From Sequoia sempervirens (lineage: Eukaryota > Streptophyta > Pinopsida > Cupressales > Cupressaceae), in contig VDFB02000003.1 of NCBI GenBank assembly GCA_007258455.2, positions 39,294,248 through 39,358,247 on the forward strand: a stretch of DNA of 64,000 bases, read 5' to 3'. A model generated the notes under the pieces. It was not told where the DNA came from, did no database searches, and was given only the letters and a program-made list of their open reading frames with translations. The position numbers and the translations under genes were made by a program. Numbering within the stretch: the stretch's first letter is position 1; each line of letters starts with the position of its first letter. Below, piece by piece: positions 48,466 through 59,796 of the stretch.

Positions 48466-48825
48466 ATGGATCGAATGCTCAAGAACATGAACTATCAAGG
48501 AAAAGGTTTAGGCCTACATAAGCAAGGTATTTTAGAGCCCATCCAGGTCAAAGAACAACTTTGTATGCGAGGTCTTCAACCTAGTTCCCAAGACTCACAA
48601 TCTAAATATGTTGTTACAACCTCTATACATCCTCAACGAGCCTCTTCCAAAAGAAATATAGGATCTTCCCATCGCTCCACCAAATCATTTGCTGCCATCC
48701 CCCCTCCTCCATCATATTGCCTCAAGACAACCATCCATATTCCTCCTTCATCTACTCCATCCATTTTGGGTCCTTATGTCCCTCCACCCACTATGTCTAT
48801 TTTGGGCCCTTATATCCCAAAATGA
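48466..48825 (+). CDS. G-patch domain protein fragment of element B
   Basis: The 119-codon frame opens MDRMLKNMNYQGKGLG, then LHKQGILEPIQVKEQ, a clear G-patch: a hydrophobic helix (MLKNMNY) followed by GKGLG and the QGI-P turn. It parallels the element A G-patch (LMKQLGYSGKGYG, EQGIHNPI). The next 80 residues are Pro/Ser-rich. It is in frame with 47566-48390; the two stops at 48388 and about 48446 are taken as decay. No protease precedes it, unlike element A. Confidence 0.7.
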   Translation: MDRMLKNMNYQGKGLGLHKQGILEPIQVKEQLCMRGLQPSSQDSQSKYVVTTSIHPQRASSKRNIGSSHRSTKSFAAIPPPPSYCLKTTIHIPPSSTPSILGPYVPPPTMSILGPYIPK

Positions 48826-48931
48826 TCTCCTCCATCTCGTTCTATTCATCCTTTCATCCATCCATCACCTATCCATATCACCTATTGTAAACATCCCACT
48901 CTCATGTCCCCTAATCAGGATCAACTAAGGC

Positions 48932-49542
48932 ATGTACCTACACATCCTCCATCTACATGTAATCCCCATAATCCTACCTCCATCGCTCCACATCATCCAT
49001 CTCCTCACACCCATCCCATTGCTACTTAAAGCACTTTGGATGCTAAAGAAAAAATGCATAAATCCAAACATCCACATGAATCTAATGCTCCCCATGTCCC
49101 CTCTCAAAGACATGGTGAAGAAAAGAAAAATCCAATCCAAAATCCAAATCAAATGCATTGGCCACAAAGGCCCACCAAAGAAAAAGTCAAAACCATGTGG
49201 ATCCCAAAGAAAAAAGATGCAATACCTTCAAATGAAAAATCTATAACAACATCCAAAGTTGCTAATCCAAAACCTAATCATACACCCCTTATATCTCCTA
49301 AATTTATTTTGGTTCCTTATGTCCCAAAATTCACTATCCCATCTCCTCTATTATCCCTGCATTCTCCATCCATTAATCCTCTTATCCTTTCACATACACC
49401 ACCACATGTGCCAATGTTGGTCCTGAACTCACCACCCCATCACACACCGACCCCATCATTCTATCCATACCCTTTCCAGCATCCCATCCATTATCCCACA
49501 TATCTTCCCCATCAAATCCCTCTAATTCATCCTCTTGCATAA
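48932..49542 (+). pseudogene. Element B C-terminal basic and Pro-rich region
   Basis: The frame at 49036-49542 gives a Lys-rich stretch (KEKVKTMWIPKKK) followed by a Pro/His/Ser-rich tail ending PLA and a stop. An overlapping frame (48932-49246) is an alternative for the first part. No known fold; a basic patch near a G-patch would suit RNA binding, but this is conjecture. Confidence 0.4.
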
Positions 49543-49702
49543 TCCATTTATCCTAATAAGGTTGTACCAACATCAAACAATTGCTTCACATATGGGCTCT
49601 TAATACTTCGTATGGAACTTGATGCTTGAGTCCTTCATCCCTCTCCTTATTGCATGTCTTCTAAATCCACTTATCCACATTGCTATCCTTATCCTTATCC
49701 CT

Positions 49703-50404
49703 CTACATGTATTTCACATATGAACATGCTATTCCCTACTATCAGGATATGACAAAGAGAATAAAATAACATCCATCTATTTCAATGGTACACATAGCTT
49801 TGGCCAAAACAAATAACCCATAAACAATAGGTAGATTTGGAAAAACAAATCTACTCCCCTCTATTAGTCCATATTCAACACCCATCTTGAAAGGTAAAAC
49901 CCAATCACATATAAAAGAAACTCATATGCATATATCCAATGATCATAAAAATAAATAACTCTTTTCTTTTCATGCAAAATGATTATATGAAGGTCTTTTT
50001 TTATTTCAATATTTTCATGTATAATGATGGTTAAATGTATAATTGACATGTAATTTGATCATGCAACTTGATTATTGACATGCAATTCAATCTCTAACTA
50101 AGATATTTCTCAATTTCATGCAATATTTAATGTACATGCAATACTAAATAGTGATGTCATGCAGGTTAAATCCATAAGAAACTAGTTCATAACATATGCA
50201 ATAAAAAAATCAAATCCATAACAATTGAATGATAGTTTCATATAATCTAGTTTTACAATGGAATCATCACAACAGAAATAAAATATTTATCAGAATTAAC
50301 TTCATGGTAAATACATTATAATTATATATCAAAGTTTAAATGTGCTAGGATTATGGAATAGCATAGTGGTTTTATGAAAATAATAAAGAATTTATATATG
50401 GTTA
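49703..50404. repeat. Right copy of the 0.7-kb repeat flanking element B
   Basis: It matches 41410-42110, but after TATATGGTTA it continues into CATTTGAACC, i.e. the host sequence without element B. This copy therefore preserves the empty site. Confidence 0.85.
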
Positions 50405-50920
50405 CATTTGAACCATCTGTTCATTTATTCAAGTATAATAACTCACACCATATATAATAAAGTCGATATGCATGGCTATTATCCATGCATTTATATGTAA
50501 TAATTCAATACACAAGTTTTCTAAAACAATCACAGATCCCTATTATCTTTAGTGGATCATACATACCAACTATGAAGAGAAATAAAAGATCGACTTGAGT
50601 TGGTTTGGATCGATGGGTAGGAGGCAAGGACGTATTTATTTATGTTATTTTTCACTCACCAAAGAGGGAGTTGACAACCTATGGAGAGGTTGCACCCTCC
50701 ACAAGGCTGCATCGTACAAATAATAAGAATGAGCGACACTAAAAATGCTCTCATTCTAAACTAAATTCCAATATTGTGAAAGAGGTGCTCAAATAGGGAA
50801 TATGGAGAAATGGAGGTATATTGTGGAAACCACAATTGCCACTACCATGTATACTCATATTTATGGTGATTTTGACTCTTTTTACCTTGTAGTAAATGTC
50901 CATACCCCTATTGCAAAGGC

Positions 50921-51060
50921 AACATGCCTTACAAAATATTTTTATTTTTATTTCTAGAGGTGATATGCCTGCAAATATTCATATTTTTATTTCTAGAGGT
51001 GACAAGCCTTACAAAATATTTGTATTTTCATTTCTAGAGGCGACATGCCTTAAAAAATCT
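50921..51060. repeat. 40-bp tandem repeat, 3.5 units
   Basis: Units run from ACATGCCTTACAAAATATT to TTTCTAGAGG(T/C)G at about 50921, 50962 and 51001, with a partial unit at 51042. Confidence 0.85.
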
Positions 51061-51299
51061 ATCATAAGAATTCATGTATGTGAATATAATTCAATACCTC
51101 AATAACACTACATGTAATATATAACCAACTCCTAGATTAATTTGAATAAAAAACCTACCTGAAAATGTGATCCCTCAGTTGGGATTTTGGAGAATTAAAA
51201 AGGAATGTGCCTAGAATCACCTCCCTCTCAGTCCTTCGTCAATGGTTTGTACCTCTTTGCCATGATAATCTCTTCATAACTCCAGTCTAAGTAACCAAT

Positions 51300-52427
51300 C
51301 TGCTATGATACTATGATCCAATCCTCTTAGTTGTTGCCCCTACTGATATCCAAGAAATAGATGTCTTTCTCCTTCCTTGAGCGCTCTTTTTAATGGTTTT
51401 CATATTCTCATGCAAAGTGTTCAACTCCAGTCTCTATTTTTAGAACTAAACTTTCTCCTCATGCCAGGATCGTATGCTTTATCATGCAGATCTTTTAAAT
51501 TTTAAACTTATTTTATTTAATATTTACTTTCTTTTTAATAGTTTACTATTTATATATTCATATATATACATAATGATGTCATTATTATATATAAATAAAT
51601 ATAAATTATGATATTTATCATTATCAAACATTTGAAAATAAAATCTTTTATATTCTTAATTAAATTAATTTTCACAAACAAAACAACCATAAGACATAGT
51701 CATTATTTAAGTCATAACACACAATAGCAATGACGTGTTCATGATAACACTTGATGCACAACATAATCATTCACAATGCAAGATTAATGCAACTACGTGA
51801 GTGTGTGCGTAGGATTTCCATCATGCCGACTATTTTTGGTAGCTAGTTCATCTCTACCTCAACCTTGTTCTCGCCTTCAACCTATTCCTACACTCATTTG
51901 CACTCAATATCTCGTCAATAGGTTAGCTCATAAAACCATAATCAATAATTAAAATATTCGCATCATAATAATTCATCATTACTTTAATCACAATAGTATG
52001 CATTTTAAAGATAACACCTAATTTATCATCTACGAAAACACATCAATTTATGCTTCAAACACATATTGTTAAATGGTCTCATCCAATTTCATTTATTATC
52101 AAATAGAATTTATACAAACAAAATCAAGATGTGACATGTTCTAACTTGAAGTAAATATACATTCTTCATTCCATACAAAAAATTGATAAGAAACATATCA
52201 TAGTGTCAACAAATACACTCATACAAAAGATTATAACACTTCATACAACAAATTATGCTCTTGATGTAATACACTTGACATATATGTAAAAGTCAAAGAT
52301 TGACTTTATAAAAGATAGAAGACATGACTTGCTTGTATAAATGAGTCACTAAAGTTAGAAAGACCTAAGTTAGTGTATAGATGTGAGATAGTTGGAACCC
52401 CATTAGTCTTAGCTTGTGGAATATTAC
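51300..52427 (-). repeat. Possible minus-strand LTR with primer site
   Basis: On the minus strand TGTAATATTCCACAAGC begins at 52427. About 1.1 kb later a TATCATAGCAGATTGG segment (51294-51309) resembles an initiator-Met primer site. No second LTR is present, so this is only a suggestion. Confidence 0.22.
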
Positions 52428-53708
52428 ACCCCAACCAACAAAACTTTATCTAATTCCCTTAAATGTACAAGTGGGGTATAGATGATGCAAAAATTATAAC
52501 CTTATAAATCATGTAATAATATTAAAAACAACTAAAACTCACCAATTTTTAAATTTATAGATACTTTTGTATATGTATACACTTATTTCTGACTAAATGA
52601 TTAAATTAATGATCATTTTCACTTCATCATGATAATTAAATAATTTCATAATATTTAATTAAATTCACATTATCTATTCCTCTATGTTTTTTATTAGAGG
52701 TTAAATAGGTTTTGAATGGACTCGAAACCATTTAACAACAGGTTTTAAATGGACCCAAAACCATCAGGTTTTAAGGGGACCCAAAACCCACACTAAGATG
52801 AACAAACAGCCCAAATGATAAAAACAAAAGCAACCAGCAGCAAAACAGGGACACAACAAACTAGCAGCCAACCAAAAGCCAACAAGCTACCCAGAAAATA
52901 ACCAAGATTACATGAATCTTAATCCCATTGGTTTTGATGGGACCAACAACCCACTATAACAAGGTTTTAGCAGGGACCTTAAACCCAAATAACAATGTTT
53001 TGGCTAAGACCAAAAACCCAAGATAGTTGTCTGTAACAACAAAACAACAGCACACCAATCCTTGAAGAAGATAAGTCTTTCCATTCCACCCACACAAACT
53101 TCTTCAAGAACCATCAGCCACAAGGCCATTCTATCAAACCACCAAAAAAATGTTCTTTTGCAACACCCTTGCACCTGAAGCGCTGAAACAAACCCCACCT
53201 CAAAAGGAGTTGGTTCCCCTCTATAGGAGCAGATGTCAAGTAGTCCCTTACCACCACTATGATAAGCCTATAACAAGAATCTACTCCACCTCCATAGGAG
53301 CTCACACCACCTCAATAGGTACTATAACAGAGCAGACCAATAGCTAGGAAGACTTCTCCACAAATCCACAATCCCCAAATCTACCTCTAGAAGAGTAGGC
53401 TCCACCTCAACAGGAGTGATCTTCACCTCAAAAGAAAGCTCAGAATGGAGAAAAGAGGAGAGAGCAGACCAACCAGCAAAAGGAAGAAACCTGACACCCA
53501 TCAACAAATCGAGAGGAGGGGGAAACAAGAGAACCACAGAGACATAACCCTCCTTACCCAAGCTTCCAACAATAGCAGAGATGGAAAAAATCCATTCCAC
53601 AGTAGCCCCTAAGATAGAAAAACCATTGAGAAACAACCTTTTGAGGGCCAGAGAAAGCAGAGCACTAAAAGGCGAAAGGAAATCCCATAGCCAGAAAGAG
53701 CACTCCCA

Positions 53709-54197
53709 CTAGGGAAAAAAAACATCCACACCCACAAAAAGGGAAACCAAGAGCAAAATCCCCCATTCAAAAAGGATAATCAACACAGCACAAGGGGGAA
53801 AGACCAAGATCTTTAGAAAGACAGACACCCCTGCTCTCAAAAAATAATCCATTAAAGAAGACCATAGCATGACCACATAATACCCTAAAGGGAAAAGGGA
53901 GGAAAAGCTTCCCACCGAAGCAGTAATGTCACACCATAGAGAGGGAAAACAACCCAAAGCAGGATCCCAACCACAAGAATAAACAAGAAAGACCACCAGT
54001 CTATTGGGAACCAAGAGCTGGCCAACATAGACTGCAAAGGGGAAAGCAACCTCCAAAACCACCACACAAGTCCACCGAGCAACACACCAGCCAAAAATGT
54101 AGCCAGCAACCCACCACATGTGCCAAGAAAAACCTCCAGGAGCAAAGCCACCAAGCACCACTCCCCCTCTGATGTGAGACGCTTTCCAATAGCTCAA
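53709..54197 (-). CDS. Hydrophobic 162-codon ORF in the retroposon, unrecognised
   Basis: The translation is rich in Val, Leu, Phe, Trp, Cys and Gly (for example VVVLEVAFPFAVYVGQLL). It has no family resemblance. Overlapping frames of 89 and 92 codons on the same strand make a chance open frame in GC-rich, stop-poor sequence likely. Confidence 0.2.
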   Translation of the reverse strand: MSYWKASHIRGGVVLGGFAPGGFSWHMWWVAGYIFGWCVARWTCVVVLEVAFPFAVYVGQLLVPNRLVVFLVYSCGWDPALGCFPSLWCDITASVGSFSSLFPLGYYVVMLWSSLMDYFLRAGVSVFLKILVFPPCAVLIILFEWGILLLVSLFVGVDVFFP

Positions 54198-54215
54198 ATC
54201 TGCAGTACGAAGACA

Positions 54216-54494
54216 CTAGAAAGCCCTGGAAACAGTGGAAATGAGCAAGTAAAGAACGATGATGCCTCCAGTAAGACATCCCCCACCAACCACTTCAACC
54301 CCAGCTCCCTTGGCACCCATAACACCCGCAGCACAGTTGCCCGAGGTAGCCTCAACCCCATGAACAACCGCATCCCCACCTGGATCATCTTCATCATCAT
54401 TCGATTCTGATGGAACAACCGCATCCCCACCTAGATCATCTTCATCATCATCCAATTCTACAGTTCCATCGACTAAAAACTCGCCTGGATTCAA
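54216..54494 (-). CDS. Acidic repeat ORF at the 5' end of the retroposon
   Basis: The 92-codon frame starts MNPGEFLVDGTVE and holds two copies of a 17-residue unit (DDDEDDLGGDAVV and NDDEDDPGGDAVV), then a Gly/Val-rich part. Its position near the 5' end suggests an ORF1-like start. No known domain is recognised, and it may not be functional. Confidence 0.35.
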   Translation of the reverse strand: MNPGEFLVDGTVELDDDEDDLGGDAVVPSESNDDEDDPGGDAVVHGVEATSGNCAAGVMGAKGAGVEVVGGGCLTGGIIVLYLLISTVSRAF

Positions 54495-55870
54495 AATACG
54501 TCATCCGCTCCCACTCCTGCCCATTCTCTCTAAAAGTTGGTAGAAATTATCTATTCCTCTATGTTATTTAATTAATCTATTAATTATTTCTCTATTCATC
54601 TATATTAATTAAATAATTAATGCTATTTAATTAATTTACAGATTATTCTTCTATTCTAAAGTTTAATCAAATAATCAATTATTATTTAATTAATTATCCA
54701 TTTTCCACTTCCTAAATTAAATAATTGTTTTAATTATTTAATTAATTTGATTTAATTCCTCAAGATTATCTTCTTCCAAAATAAATAAAATTATTATTTT
54801 TATTTATTAAATTCAATCTTGCACATGTAAATAATAATTAAATTTATTTAATTATTAAATACTCATGCAAATTCTTTATCTATTTCTTATCTCCAAGTTA
54901 AATAACTTATTATTTAATTAATTCTCACTTCTTGAATTAAATAATTATTTTTAATTATTTAATTTATTTCTCAAACATTATCCAAAATAAATAAAATCAT
55001 TTATTTTATTTATTAAATTCAACCTTGCACATGTAAATAGTAATTATTAAAAGCTCATGCAAATTCTACCTCACTTGTTAGTTGAGACTACTATCAATCA
55101 AACAAATCAACTCCTCAATCAAATCCACTTCACTCCCATGCACTTCGAGTCTTCTAATCAATCAATTTAGTTAACTAACTCTTAGTCTTAGTTAATGCTT
55201 CAATTAATCCTCTTAACTAAATCATGCAATCAATAATATGAAATCATGCAGTGAGTTAACTATCAATCAATTTTTCTCGTCAATTCTCAACCTTTGATTT
55301 TCTCAGTCCTTCTTTTGATCTTCACCATTGATCGGTGTCATCGAATATCTATAAATGCAACCATCCTTTTGTATACACTCAAATTTGGTCTAGAGGAGTT
55401 AATTAAATACAAGTTATTTAATTAACAATCTTTAATTCTTCTACTTATAAATAAATTGAAAAATTTATTTATATAGTTTATTTTCTCAAATTCTTCCTAT
55501 CCTAAATCATTTTCTTCATGTCTTAATTAAATAAAAAAATTCAATTAGTTTAATTTATTTAATTAACCTCCTCTCATTAAATTTGAATTCTAAATTTGAA
55601 TTTAGACACATTTCTACTAACTTCCCACCTTTCACCTCATCATGTGTCTCATTTAATATTTAATTTGGCATTTATCCTCAACAAATTCTAACCAAATTTG
55701 GGACACTTGGCCTTCATCTTCATTTGATTCTTCTTCACACTTGGCAGTTTGTTCTTCGAAAGGGAACACACTCCTTGATTCTCTCTAACCTCTTCATCTT
55801 CAACTGTCTATCTCTCCAGATTGAATCCAGACTATTGACTCTTGCCACCTAAGCTTATGCCTTGGAGAAA

Positions 55871-55880
55871 TCTATAAATA
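55871..55880 (+). promoter_or_regulatory. LTR TATA box, element C
   Basis: TCTATAAATAGACCC, the best TATA consensus among the four related LTRs, about 480 bases before the LTR end. Confidence 0.5.
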
Positions 55881-56357
55881 GACCCTCATTTACAACAAAA
55901 AGGATCCACATTCTTAGCAATTATACTCTGTAGAATTTTCATCAGCATTATCATTTTAGTATTTGTGTTTTAGAATCAAATAGTTTCATCATGGCATTAC
56001 CATTACCAGTAGTTTAATTACAGTAGTTTTATCACATCATTATCATTAGCAGCATCATAGCACTATCATTATCTTTGCATCCCATCTATAGCTAGTTTAG
56101 CAATCAATCATGTAGGAAAGATTTCTTGCATTTCCAACATCTCATTCTTCAGGTTATCATTTGGAAAGTCATGTGCACAAACAATCTGAGAGAAAAAATG
56201 ACTTAAAGAATCCTTGGAGATAGAGAACAATGAGACGCCATTAAGGGATTTTGTTTGTTTCAATTTGATTGTTATCATTTGGATTCCTTGATATAATGTT
56301 TCATCAGTGTGTTGTATTATTTTCTTATGCACTCAAATTATTCATACACACATAAAT

Positions 56358-56376
56358 TGGTGCCCACTGTGGGGCC
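56358..56376 (+). promoter_or_regulatory. Primer-binding site of element C
   Basis: TGGTGCCCACTGTGGGGCC, close to the TGGCGCCCACCGTGGGGC type common in plant Ty3/gypsy elements. Confidence 0.7.
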
Positions 56377-56478
56377 TAGCCCCATTTTTAACATTTTTTG
56401 GCAAGTTTTCGTGAACAGGTTCGTTCGTGGATTTCGATGTAGCGCACCCGACACATCTTTCAACACATAGGTGGAGAC

Positions 56479-56705
56479 TTTTGGCGCATCCAAGCTCTAT
56501 TCCAGTGCATATACATGTTCTTTTGGCACATCCAAGCTCTATTACAGCACATATACCTGCTCTTCTGGTGCATATACAAGATTTGGACTTCCCTTTTCTT
56601 GTTTTCCAAAATAGCGTATATACTGAGTCTTTTGGCACATATACTTAATCTTTTAGCGCATATGGTCTTTGTTTTAGTGCATACACTCTTATTTGCAAAA
56701 ATTCA
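56479..56705 (+). repeat. Leader array 1 of element C: 21-bp units with GCGCAT/GCACAT core
   Basis: Units such as TTTTGGCGCATCCAAGCTCT, TTCCAGTGCATATACATGTT and TTTTGGCACATCCAAGCTCT follow each other every 21 bp (one extra base each). About ten units, some diverged. Confidence 0.85.
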
Positions 56706-57738
56706 AAATTCTAGGAACTAATCTATTTCTTTTTGTTTTGCAGGTGCTCTATACGTTGTCAAAGACATTATATGAGACTACTAATGATGTTTGCAGGGGA
56801 GGGAGTTGTTTTCCTTTGATTAAATTAGGCATCTAGTTTAATTACAAGGTTAATGAACACCATGTATGTTGTATTTGTAAAGTGATAGGCCTATGCTCTC
56901 CCCTTCACTGAGTGACCAGAATACCAGACTCACTCTTTCATTTTATTGTAATAGCACCTTTAGAAGACTTGTCGTAGTGGGAAAAAGTACTCACCCTGCG
57001 GGAACGACCTAAGTGGGAACGACTAAAGTATTCTAACCCACTATAATCAAACATGAAATTGAGGAAACTCATATTCAGTGGTAGTGTGCATTGATAACCA
57101 TCCCCAAATCCTTTGTTCTAAAGTTTGGGAGTTCTCCTGAGGGAGTATATCATTTTTCGCACCAAACGAAAACCCTTAATAAGAACTTTAAGTGTAGTAG
57201 CTAGTCGAGTCAGTTTCTGAACATTGTAATATTCACAGTGCAAGGAGAGGGAAGAATTTGATCCCAAGATACTCACCATATAACTACCAGGGATTACTGG
57301 TCAAAAGTGGAGGATTCGACTTTGGTTAAGACCCGAAAAAGAAAAAAACACGGGTGCCCTCTAGGGGGTGATAGGGTTGTGTGAGCTAACGTAGTTCTAA
57401 GATGTGGGTTGTGATGTTATTAATGACCCTTGACATTAGTAGAGTCTGAATGACCTATTTTCTCTTGTTCAATACCAGTGGAAATCAAAGGGATCAGACC
57501 AGATCCTTGAACATACACTTGATGTTTAGACCATAGGCTGAAACAACTTGTTTTACTACTTGTTGTGTTTGAAATCATTTTTCAAGAGATCATCCATTTA
57601 AAAACACTTAATTCACATGATTCAAAAAAAAGAAAACTAGGAAAACTTATTGTTTAGAAGACCATCCATTAAAAACACCCAATTTATTGAGTTAAAAACA
57701 AGAAAATCAGACAAACTTTTCAAAACGGTGACAATTTC
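56706..57738 (+). other. Element C leader between arrays
   Basis: About 1 kb with no coding similarity and no repeat array. Confidence 0.5.
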
Positions 57739-58195
57739 TAGTTTAGCACATAAACTTCATGTTCCAGTGCATTAGGTTCATAGTCTGGCACATGTAGGTT
57801 CTATTCTGGTGCATTCACCACATCTTTCAACGCATATAGGGTTTGATTTAGTGCATTTTCCTCATAATTCAGTGCATCTCTAGCTTGTTCTAGCGCATTC
57901 ACCACATCTTTCAGCGCATGCATGGTCTTTTCTAGTGCATTTTCTTCATCTTTTAGTGCATACACTTTCTATTCTAGCGCATATAGGGGATAGTCTGGCA
58001 CATATAGGCTCTGTTTTAGTGCATTTAGTCCATCTTTTAGCACATATGCAATTCACAAACAAAGAGCTAAATTGACCTTCTTTCCAATAATTAGAATCAC
58101 ATTTAGGTAGTCTAGCACATCCAAGCTTTGTTCTGGCGCATCTATCCCATATTTTAATGCATCTGCAACCCTTTTTAGTGCATCCATCTGATTCA
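57739..58195 (+). repeat. Leader array 2 of element C: 15 units of exactly 21 bp, then 4 more
   Basis: From TAGTTTAGCACATAAACTTC at 57739, fifteen units keep perfect 21-bp register to 58053, each with a (T/C)AG(T/C)(G/A)CAT core at the same place. Four more units lie at about 58108-58195. A longer repeat starting ATTCACAAACAAAGAGCTAA follows each block (about 58051 and 58193), so the array is itself duplicated. Confidence 0.88.
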
Positions 58196-58623
58196 CAAAC
58201 AAAGAGCTAAATTAAACATTTGTCAGACAATTAAAATCATATTTAGGGACCCTTTTTAGAGCAGAGATCCTTCCTCATCACAACATCAGTTTAAACTTGA
58301 AGAAATTGGTCTTTGCAAGTGGGATCCCTTTAACTAAACTTGGATCAAACATCTTAAAGTGCCTAATCATCAAATATCATCTCTGATTGTTAGTTGATTT
58401 TCATCATTAGGATTTATCATCCTTCATCACGAAACAAAACGCTATACATCAGATTTATACCTTAGTCTCATCAATAGGATCAATCATCTTATTTGACTTA
58501 GGTATTTCATTGGCACTCCCAACAAAGATCAAAGTATAGCAAACCTTTAACACTTGCATTCCCATTTTAACAAGAGCCCAAAAACAAAAAATCAAAGAAA
58601 AAGAAATTGAAACTCAAACCATC

Positions 58624-59796
58624 ATGGCAGAAGGAGAAGAAAATCCCTTTCAAAAATTTCACCAACCTAAAACAAATGAGATAACTGATGAGGAAATTCA
58701 GCAAGCTCAACAAGACCCTAAATTTCACAAGTCCATGGAAAAAATTCTAGAAAAATATGGAGAGAAATATTTTCTGATGTTGGAAAACCAAGGTGTGAAA
58801 CTACCTAATGATTTTGATATAAACCAATTGAAAGGAGCTCCCAAGAAAATAGAAGTTGAGTCATGAACCATAGATCCAATGAATTATTTAACTCAACAAA
58901 TGCAAAACCTTCAAAAACAAATCCAACACATGCAAAGAGGAACAACTAAGAGATATTCGTTGCAATACATATGTCCTTATCCTTCTGACAAAAATTTGAA
59001 CATGATACCTTTTCCACCAAATTATGTTCTTCCAAAATATGACAAATACAATGGCAAAATTGACCCTAAAGATCATGTAAGAGAATATTGCACCATGAGC
59101 TTGGAATTTGCACATGAAGAGACCTATTTAATGAGATTATTTCCACGAAGTTTAGGTGCTCAATGCATGGAATGGTTTTCAAAACTCCCACCAGGTATTA
59201 GATATTTTGAAGAGCTGGTAAATAAATTTATCACCCAATACTCATACAACATTCAACATGAAATAACCATGAAAGATCTTTGTAACACAAAACAAAAAAA
59301 TGGTGAATCATTCCTCACATTTCTACAAAGATGGAGACGATTGTTTTCTAGATATGCCCGTTCTATACCTGAAAAAGAAAAGATGGAAATATTTATTGAC
59401 AATCTTAACAGTGAGATGAGCTATAGACTCCAATTGAAATGTCCACCCAGCTTTGAAAAGATGATTGAAAATGAACTTAAGATTGAGGAAGCCTTGGTTA
59501 AAAGAGGAGTGTTAAAAATCTATAATGAAGGACCAAATTCAACTAACTCTTCCAACCATTATAACAACAATTCAAGAAATCTAAATTTTGGACAAGAAAC
59601 AAGAATGCTAGTAATGATGGTGCAGCTAAGACACATAATGCAAAACCAATCTTCAATCTATCATGAATTACACCCAAAAACAATCAAAATAGCAATCAAA
59701 ATAACACTAAATCTAAACCAGCCTCAACACCATATCGAACACCATCAAATCGCAAAAAATTTACACCTTTGGCACAGTCACTTGAATCAACATTAA
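58624..59796 (+). pseudogene. Ty3/gypsy gag (capsid region) of element C
   Basis: The ATG at 58624 opens MAEGEENPFQKFHQP. A TGA at 58864-58866 interrupts the frame, which resumes in the same phase. The retrotransposon capsid domain follows: PPNYVLPKYDKYNGKIDPKD, MRLFPRSLGAQCMEWFSKLP, FEELVNKFITQYSYN, then SFLTFLQRWRRLFSR. This is the Retrotrans_gag fold that packages element RNA into particles. From about 59600 the reading is off-frame; the true continuation (RTPSNRKKFTPLAQSLESTL) is in another frame. One nonsense codon and one or two frameshifts make it inactive. Confidence 0.8.

Larger units (their letters stand above)
42112..49702 (+). mobile_element. Element B: non-autonomous Ty3/gypsy element encoding a G-patch protein, 3' LTR missing
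   Basis: It has a 1239-bp 5' LTR, a primer site, a 3.4-kb repeat-filled leader, and proline/serine-rich coding sequence with a G-patch. It ends abruptly at 49702, where the host duplication begins. No capsid, protease, RT or integrase is readable. The LTR start TGTAGACAC and the LTR length match element D (1242 bp). Confidence 0.8.
52689..54545 (-). mobile_element. Minus-strand non-LTR retroposon with 20-bp TSD
   Basis: ATTATCTATTCCTCTATGTT occurs at 52669-52688 and 54546-54565, an exact 20-bp direct repeat. The insert reads on the minus strand from a GC-rich 5' end to a 3' end CCTCTAATAAAA, A-rich next to the TSD. The long TSD and A-rich 3' end indicate LINE-mediated insertion. The 3' third has repeated GGTTTTGGGTCC-like words (52720-53030). 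No RT is seen, so this is a short non-autonomous or internally deleted LINE. Confidence 0.75.
52574..56352 (+). repeat. 5' LTR of element C, split by a 1.86-kb insertion
   Basis: Without the insertion and one copy of the 20-bp target repeat it would be about 1.9 kb. It is very rich in TTAATTAAAT words and has TATA boxes TCTATAAATG (about 55350) and TCTATAAATA (55871-55880). It ends CACACA five bases before the primer site. Confidence 0.6.

Noticed and set aside
41410..50404. Reading the 0.7-kb direct repeats as LTRs of one element
   Set aside because: They lack TG..CA ends; a separate LTR start (TGTAGACAC) with its own primer site 1.2 kb on begins next to the left copy.
57739..58053. CRISPR-like array
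   Set aside because: Units are directly adjacent 21-mers with a diverged core and no repeat-spacer alternation, in a eukaryotic retroelement leader.
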